From: Mesorhizobium hawassense
GTDB lineage: Bacteria; Pseudomonadota; Alphaproteobacteria; Rhizobiales; Rhizobiaceae
Direction of reading: 5' to 3'
Assembly: GCF_003289945.1 (NCBI RefSeq)
Contig: NZ_QMBP01000003.1
Location: forward strand, 496,001-560,000
DNA length: 64,000 nucleotides
Positions within the stretch are counted from its first letter, which is position 1. The number at the start of each line of letters is the position of its first letter. The notes beneath the pieces are model-generated. The model worked only from the letters and a program-made list of their open reading frames with translations. It was not told where the DNA came from and made no database searches. The position numbers and the translations under genes were made by a program. Shown one piece after another: positions 59,356 to 64,000 of this stretch.

Positions 59356-60191
59356 ACATTTCGATCATCCTGGCATCCTATGACAGCGGCCATTTCCACG
59401 GCGGCTGCGGCCAGGGACCGGACGCGCTGATCTCCGGTGGGCTGGCCGAGGCGCTGAAGCTCGCCGGCCACGATGTCGACGTGAACGACATCGGCAAGGT
59501 GGTCGAGGATGAGCAGGAACGTGAGATCGGCACCGGCTTTGCCGTCTGCAACGCCGTTTCGGGCGAGGTGCGCATCGCGCTGGACAAGAAGCGGTTTCCG
59601 ATCGTGCTGGCCGGCAACTGCCTGACCAGCGCGGGCGCCGTGGCGGGTGCCGGCGCCGACGCCATCATCTGGGCAGACCAGCATGGCGACCTCAACACGC
59701 CGGAGACCTCGACCACCGGTTTTCTCGACGGCATGGCGCTGGCCACCGTGCTCGGCCTCTGCTGGCGGCCGATGGCCAGCCAGATCCCCGGCTTCAAGCC
59801 GGTCGATCCGTCGCGCTGCGTCCTGGTCAACGCGCGCGACCTCGACGATGCGGAAAGAGAGCTGCTGAAAGCGCTGCCTATCATCCGGACCGAATGCCCG
59901 GACTGGAAGAGCGCTGCGCAGAGACTGAAGGCCGACGGCGCCAAGCGGGTGCACATGCATGTGGACCTCGACGTGCACGACCCGGAGAAGCTGCAGGCCA
60001 ACCGCTACACCACGCCTGGCGGTCCGGCGCCCGAACAGGTGCGCACCGCCATGTGCGGCCTCGCCGGCCCGCTCAGCGTCGCCGGACTGACCATTTCGGC
60101 CTACGATCCGGCCTTCGACCCCAAGGGCGATGTGCCGCCGCTGGTCGGCGAGCTGGTGGTCGACCTGCTCGCGACGCTGGAAGGCAAATGA
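59352..60191 (+). CDS. Arginase/agmatinase-family protein within the his operon
   Basis: A 279-residue ureohydrolase-fold protein. Metal motifs DQHGDLN and DLDVHDPEK are intact, but the first motif, normally GGDHS, reads AGNCLTSAG, so the first histidine ligand is lost. This variant is seen in some arginase relatives and may change metal content or substrate. The GTG start overlaps hisA and the end overlaps hisF. Why it is coupled to histidine synthesis is unknown; formiminoglutamase-like activity would be a natural idea. Confidence 0.83.
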   Translation: MNISIILASYDSGHFHGGCGQGPDALISGGLAEALKLAGHDVDVNDIGKVVEDEQEREIGTGFAVCNAVSGEVRIALDKKRFPIVLAGNCLTSAGAVAGAGADAIIWADQHGDLNTPETSTTGFLDGMALATVLGLCWRPMASQIPGFKPVDPSRCVLVNARDLDDAERELLKALPIIRTECPDWKSAAQRLKADGAKRVHMHVDLDVHDPEKLQANRYTTPGGPAPEQVRTAMCGLAGPLSVAGLTISAYDPAFDPKGDVPPLVGELVVDLLATLEGK

Positions 60192-60982
60192 TGCTGAAGG
60201 CCCGCGTCATCCCTTGCCTCGACGTCAAGAACGGCCGCGTGGTCAAGGGCGTCAATTTCGTCGATCTCGTCGATGCCGGCGATCCGGTCGAAGCCGCCAA
60301 GGCCTATGACGCGGCCGGCGCCGACGAGCTCTGCTTCCTCGACATCACCGCGTCGTCCGACAATCGCGAGACGATCTTCGACGTGATCGCCAGGACGGCC
60401 GAGCAATGTTTCATGCCGCTCACGGTCGGCGGCGGCGTGCGCCAGGTGGCCGACATCCGCAAGCTGCTTCTGGCCGGCGCCGACAAGGTGTCGATCAACA
60501 CGGCGGCGGTGAAGAACCCGGATTTCGTCGCCGAAGCCGCCGACAAGTTCGGCAACCAGTGCATCGTCGTTGCCATCGACGCCAAGAAGGTATCGGCGGC
60601 CGGCGAGAGCGACCGCTGGGAGATCTTCACCCATGGCGGGCGCGAGAAGACCGGCATCGACGCCGTCGACTTCGCCAGAAAGATGGTCGAGCGCGGCGCC
60701 GGCGAGATCCTTTTGACCTCGATGGACCGCGACGGCACCAAGGCCGGCTACGACATCGCGCTGACGCGCGCGATCGCCGACGCGGTGCGCGTGCCGGTGA
60801 TCGCATCAGGCGGCGTAGGCACGCTCGATCATCTGGTCGAAGGTATCCGCGACGGCCATGCGGGTGCTGTGCTTGCCGCCTCGATCTTCCATTTCGGCAC
60901 CTACACGATCGCGCAGGCCAAGGCACATATGGCAAAGGCCGGGCTGCCGATGCGGCTGGACTCACCCGTCGAACGAGCATAA
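60191..60982 (+). CDS. hisF: Imidazole glycerol phosphate synthase, cyclase subunit
   Basis: A 263-residue TIM barrel. Catalytic Asp11 is in [15 protein letters not shown] and Asp130 in [10 protein letters not shown]. It pairs with HisH. The start is at the second of two adjacent ATG codons (60188 and 60191), which gives the usual [12 protein letters not shown]-terminus; both overlap the preceding stop. Confidence 0.95.
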   Translation: MLKARVIPCLDVKNGRVVKGVNFVDLVDAGDPVEAAKAYDAAGADELCFLDITASSDNRETIFDVIARTAEQCFMPLTVGGGVRQVADIRKLLLAGADKVSINTAAVKNPDFVAEAADKFGNQCIVVAIDAKKVSAAGESDRWEIFTHGGREKTGIDAVDFARKMVERGAGEILLTSMDRDGTKAGYDIALTRAIADAVRVPVIASGGVGTLDHLVEGIRDGHAGAVLAASIFHFGTYTIAQAKAHMAKAGLPMRLDSPVERA

Positions 60983-60991
60983 ACGACTGTT

Positions 60992-61315
60992 ATGGCAGAC
61001 TTTTCGCTCGCCGAGCTGGAACAGATCATTCATCAGCGCGCCCATTCCGGCGACCCGGACTCATGGACGGCGAAACTGTTCGCCAAGGGCATCGACAAGG
61101 CGGCGCAGAAGCTCGGCGAGGAAGCCGTCGAGACGGTCATTGCCGCCGTCAAGGCCGACAAGAAAGGCCTCGTTTCGGAAAGTGCCGATCTCCTATATCA
61201 TTGGCTGGTCGTCCTCGGCATCGCCGGCGTGCCGCTGGACGAGGTTCTGAAGGAGCTCGAGGGCCGCACCGGCCGCTCGGGCATCGCCGAAAAGGCGTCG
61301 CGCCCCAAGGGCTGA
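60992..61315 (+). CDS. hisE: Phosphoribosyl-ATP pyrophosphatase
   Basis: A 107-residue all-alpha NTP pyrophosphatase (MazG-like): [29 protein letters not shown] with the metal-binding glutamates, then [13 protein letters not shown]. It is a separate protein, not the HisIE fusion of enteric bacteria. It closes the his cluster; a palindromic repeat follows. Confidence 0.94.
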   Translation: MADFSLAELEQIIHQRAHSGDPDSWTAKLFAKGIDKAAQKLGEEAVETVIAAVKADKKGLVSESADLLYHWLVVLGIAGVPLDEVLKELEGRTGRSGIAEKASRPKG

Positions 61316-61327
61316 AAGAGACTGATC

Positions 61328-61376
61328 GAGCATGATGTCGCCCGAAAACCGCTTCACACTTTTCGGCATCATGCTC
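61328..61376. repeat. Palindromic rhizobial repeat between hisE and coaA
   Basis: GAGCATGATG (61328-61337) and CATCATGCTC (61367-61376) are perfect inverted repeats around CCCGAAAACCGCTTCACACTTTTCGG. Same family as 823-872 and 55762-55810. Confidence 0.85.
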
Positions 61377-61395
61377 TAGGAGGGCAGGAGACTCG

Positions 61396-62355
61396 ATGGA
61401 CCAGCTTGCTCCCACCGAGAAATATTCCCCCTATCGTTTCTTCTCCGCCGAGCAATGGTCGCAGTTCCGCGCCGACACGCCGCTGACGCTGACTGGCGAC
61501 GAGATCGACAGGCTGCGCTCACTCAACGACCCGGTCGACCTCGAAGAGGTCAAGCGCATCTATTTGTCGCTGTCGCGGCTGCTGTCGGCCCATGTCGAGG
61601 CAAGCCAGTTGCTGTTCAGGCAGCGCCAGGCCTTTTTCAACGCGCAGGACATCGTCAAGACGCCCTTCATCATAGGCATTGCCGGCTCGGTCGCGGTCGG
61701 CAAGTCGACCACGGCGCGTGTGCTGAAGGAGTTGTTGGCGCGCTGGCCATCGAGCCCGAAGGTCGATCTCATCACCACCGACGGCTTCCTGTTGCCGAAC
61801 GAGATCCTGCGCCGCGAGAACCTGATGGAGCGCAAGGGCTTTCCCGAGAGCTACGACGTCGGCGCGCTGCTCAGGTTCCTGTCCGGCATCAAGTCGGCGC
61901 AAAGCAGTGTCCGCGCGCCGGTCTATTCGCACCTGACCTACGACGTCATTCCCGGCGAGTTCGTCACCATCGACCGTCCCGACATATTGATCTTCGAAGG
62001 CATAAACGTCCTGCAACCCGGCAAGCTGCCGAAGGACGGCAAGATCGTGCCTTTCCTGTCCGATTTCTTCGACTTCGCCATCTATATCGACGCCGACGAA
62101 AAGCTGATCCATCAGTGGTACATCCAGCGTTTCATGCGGCTGCGCGAGACCGCCTTCCGCAATCCGGACTCCTTCTTCCATCGCTATTCGCAGCTTTCGC
62201 AGGATTCCGCGCGGGCCATCGCCGAAGGGCTCTGGGCCAACATCAACCTGAAGAACCTGCGCGAGAACATACTGCCGACCAGGGCGCGCGCCGACCTCAT
62301 CCTGCGCAAGGGCGCCAACCACCTGATCGAGGAAGTGGCGTTGAGGAAATTATGA
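61396..62355 (+). CDS. coaA: Pantothenate kinase, type I
   Basis: A 319-residue P-loop kinase, first step of coenzyme A synthesis. Walker [10 protein letters not shown] is at 97-105, TTDGFLLPN and RKGFPESYD follow, then [11 protein letters not shown] and IFEGINVLQ. It follows the his cluster, separated by the palindromic repeat; AGGAG of the spacer serves as ribosome binding site. Confidence 0.95.
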   Translation: MDQLAPTEKYSPYRFFSAEQWSQFRADTPLTLTGDEIDRLRSLNDPVDLEEVKRIYLSLSRLLSAHVEASQLLFRQRQAFFNAQDIVKTPFIIGIAGSVAVGKSTTARVLKELLARWPSSPKVDLITTDGFLLPNEILRRENLMERKGFPESYDVGALLRFLSGIKSAQSSVRAPVYSHLTYDVIPGEFVTIDRPDILIFEGINVLQPGKLPKDGKIVPFLSDFFDFAIYIDADEKLIHQWYIQRFMRLRETAFRNPDSFFHRYSQLSQDSARAIAEGLWANINLKNLRENILPTRARADLILRKGANHLIEEVALRKL

Positions 62356-62428
62356 TTTCTTAACGGCGGCTTAGGCAATCCCGACTAGCTTTGCGAGCCA
62401 AACTCCAGCGGGTGTCGGGAGGCAACCG

Positions 62429-63463
62429 GTGATCAAGGCGGGCAATGCCGCGGGCCGCCAGGCCCCGGTCTATTCACTGGTCATTCCGATCTTCAACGAA
62501 GAGGCGGTGCTGCCGTTGCTCGTGCGGCGGATCACGGCCTTGCTCGACAAGCTCGACGGCAGAGCCGAAGCCATCTTCGTCGACGACGGCAGCCGTGACA
62601 CCAGCGTCATCTTCCTGCGCGGCATGGCAGCCGAGGATCCGCGCTTCCGGCTGATCGAACTGTCGCGCAATTTCGGCCACCAGATCGCGATCACCGCCGG
62701 CATGGACGCTGCGGCTGGCGACGCCGTGATCGTCATGGACGCCGACCTTCAGGATCCTCCCGAAGTGGTGCTCGACCTCGTCGCCAAATGGAAGCAAGGC
62801 TACGAGATCGTCTACGCCCGCCGCACCAAACGCGAGGGCGAGACGCTGTTCAAGCGCATCACCGCCAACCTGTTCTATCGCGTGCTCGAACAGATGACGT
62901 CGGTCGACATCCCGCGCGACGTTGGCGATTTCCGCCTTGTTGGCCGAAAGGCGCTGGACACGTTCAAGCGCATGCCGGAGCGCGACCGCTTCGTGCGCGG
63001 CATGTTCGGCTGGATGGGCTTCAAGCAGACGGCGGTATCGTTCGAGCGGCCCGAGCGGGCCGCAGGCGAAACCAAATACCCGTTCTGGAAGATGGTGCGG
63101 CTGGCCGTGCACGGCATCGTCAGTTTTTCCGACAAGCCGCTGCGGCTGGCGCTGTGGGCGGGACTGGCCATCTCGGGTTTTGCGGCCCTGCTCGGCGTCT
63201 ATGCGCTGTTTTCCTGGCTTTTCGTCAGCAGTGTCGTCCATGGCTGGACTTCGACCGTGGTCATCATCTCCTTCTTGTCCGGCATCAATCTCTTCATGAC
63301 CGGCATCATCGGTCTCTATGTCGGCGGCATCCATGCCGAGGTGAAGCGGCGGCCGCTCTATGTGATCGATCGACTGACCGGCTTCGAGGAAGCGGTCGCC
63401 GCGATGCGAAATGCCGAGACATCAAAGGATGTGCCCGCTGGGCGCGAACGGCGGCTCGGCTGA
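62429..63463 (+). CDS. Family 2 glycosyltransferase with C-terminal membrane segments (GtrB/DPM1-like)
   Basis: A 344-residue enzyme. The catalytic domain (about 15-245) has SLVIPIFNEEAVLP, FVDDGSRD, the DAD metal motif in VIVMDADLQDPPE and DVGDFRLVGRK. Two membrane helices follow (about 245-315), giving the layout of polyprenyl-phosphate glycosyltransferases such as GtrB or ArnC. The start is GTG 62429. With the GtrA-like protein downstream it probably makes and flips a lipid-linked sugar for surface glycans. Confidence 0.9.
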   Translation: MIKAGNAAGRQAPVYSLVIPIFNEEAVLPLLVRRITALLDKLDGRAEAIFVDDGSRDTSVIFLRGMAAEDPRFRLIELSRNFGHQIAITAGMDAAAGDAVIVMDADLQDPPEVVLDLVAKWKQGYEIVYARRTKREGETLFKRITANLFYRVLEQMTSVDIPRDVGDFRLVGRKALDTFKRMPERDRFVRGMFGWMGFKQTAVSFERPERAAGETKYPFWKMVRLAVHGIVSFSDKPLRLALWAGLAISGFAALLGVYALFSWLFVSSVVHGWTSTVVIISFLSGINLFMTGIIGLYVGGIHAEVKRRPLYVIDRLTGFEEAVAAMRNAETSKDVPAGRERRLG

Positions 63464-63477
63464 CTTTGCGGCAGGTG

Positions 63478-63945
63478 ATGAAATCCGAAAAGGCGTTTGC
63501 CGCCGAGGGGATGGCCTCGGTCGGGCATCCATTCTGGTCATGGGCGATGGGTCGTTCAGAGCCCGCGCGTGTCCTGCGGTTTGCCGCGATCGGTGGCCTG
63601 TCGACGCTGATCTACGCCACGGGCGCGCTGATTCTGTCGGACCAACATAGTTTTGGCATGCCGGCTGTGATCGCTTCGGTCGTCGCCTATTGCACCGCCG
63701 CAGTATTTTCCTATTGGGGGCACCGCCTCGTGACCTTCATGTCCGATGGTGCGATCGGCTTCGAGGCCGCCCGCTTTGCCTGCGCCACCGCGGTCGGATT
63801 TCTCCTTTCCGTCGGGCTGGCCACGGTCCTTACGGATATCGCCGGATTGCCACCGTCGGTGCCGGTGATCCTGGCCTGCATCATGGTTCCGATCCTGAAT
63901 TTCATAATCCTGCGCAGGTTTGTCTTTGTCGGGGCAGCCCGATGA
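63478..63945 (+). CDS. GtrA-like membrane protein
   Basis: A 155-residue protein with four membrane segments (ARVLRFAAIGGLSTLIYATGAL, AVIASVVAYCTAAVFSYWGHR, FACATAVGFLLSVGLATVL, VPVILACIMVPILNFIILRRFVF) that fit the GtrA family, thought to flip lipid-linked sugars. It lies 14 bp after the glycosyltransferase gene. GTG 63475 is an alternative start. Confidence 0.86.
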   Translation: MKSEKAFAAEGMASVGHPFWSWAMGRSEPARVLRFAAIGGLSTLIYATGALILSDQHSFGMPAVIASVVAYCTAAVFSYWGHRLVTFMSDGAIGFEAARFACATAVGFLLSVGLATVLTDIAGLPPSVPVILACIMVPILNFIILRRFVFVGAAR

Positions 63946-63982
63946 GCGCCGGCGGTCTCGTCCGCTCAAAGGGGAAAAGGCT

Positions 63983-64000
63983 GTGACGGTCATCCAGGAG
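63983..64000 (+). CDS. Possible start of a further gene, cut by the window end
   Basis: GTG at 63983 follows GGGGAAAAGG at good distance and opens a frame (V/M-T-V-I-Q-E) to the edge. Too short to identify. It could be the third gene of the glycosyltransferase cluster. Confidence 0.3.

Noticed and set aside
1..64000. CRISPR arrays, tRNA or rRNA genes, phage or insertion-sequence transposases
   Set aside because: I found no regularly spaced repeats, no convincing tRNA cloverleaf, no rRNA sequence and no transposase or integrase reading frame in the window.

Overview
The window looks like a chromosome segment of a Mesorhizobium-type member of the Rhizobiales. GC content is high and gene families typical of soil and root-nodule alphaproteobacteria dominate: an unusually large inositol locus, rhizopine-type (moc-like) genes, many sugar ABC transporters, an interleaved his operon and hslVU. 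Several palindromic repeat families that recur in rhizobial genomes are scattered between genes, and one lies inside a gene. Genus assignment rests on gene content and repeats only. Layout. 96-1631: a MocR/PdxR-type regulator on the minus strand. 2166-9261: one plus-strand operon with an inosose-dehydratase paralogue, a complete CUT1 ABC importer, an inositol-dehydrogenase-like oxidoreductase and a TIM-barrel isomerase. 9325-17483: the core myo-inositol pathway, with a divergent oxidoreductase, the RpiR-type regulator iolR, then iolC (fused to a DUF2090 domain), iolD, iolE, a small membrane protein and iolB. 17730-20332: DUF1045, phnM and phnN without the C-P lyase core. 20495-23822: a polar amino acid or opine-type ABC importer. 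24008-27635: an Rbs-type sugar ABC importer with a divergent LacI regulator (28246-29361). 29456-30282: a TacA/TacT-like toxin-antitoxin pair. 30301-37209: a self-contained sugar system with an ABC importer, a SorC-family regulator, a LacD/YihT-like aldolase and a ROK-kinase/P-loop-kinase fusion; a near-identical 29-bp promoter-like element precedes both arms. 37293-39630: a methyltransferase, a WYL-domain regulator and a LysE exporter. 39653-40913: DAHP synthase behind a leader peptide, an antiterminator and a terminator. 40985-41218: a lone Phd/YefM-like antitoxin. 41351-47084: the inositol importer (ibpA, iatP, iatA) with idhA, an IolI-like isomerase and an SDR. 47437-52184: a LacI regulator divergent from mocD, mocE, mocF and a PanB-like gene. 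52194-56371: DUF1402, hslU, DUF2585, a GNAT acetyltransferase and hslV. 56587-62355: hisB-DUF2628-hisH-DUF1330-hisA-arginase-like-hisF-hisE, then coaA. 62429-63945: a GT2 glycosyltransferase with a GtrA-like protein, and possibly the start of another gene at the window edge. How it fits together. Inositol enters through Ibp/Iat, is oxidised by IdhA, isomerised or dehydrated by IolI/IolE, opened by IolD, isomerised by IolB and phosphorylated by IolC. A box of the form TGGAA-N6-TTCCA, or a close variant, occurs before iolC and before ibpA, which suggests one IolR regulon. MocDEF would remove the O-methyl group of a rhizopine-like methylated inosamine and feed the same pathway. The strongest candidates for undescribed biology are the SorC-linked double-kinase/aldolase sugar pathway, the mocDEF operon that ends in a divergent PanB-like gene, and the second inositol-type operon with its own CUT1 importer. 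The aromatic-residue attenuator of the DAHP synthase gene is the clearest regulatory device read directly from the bases.
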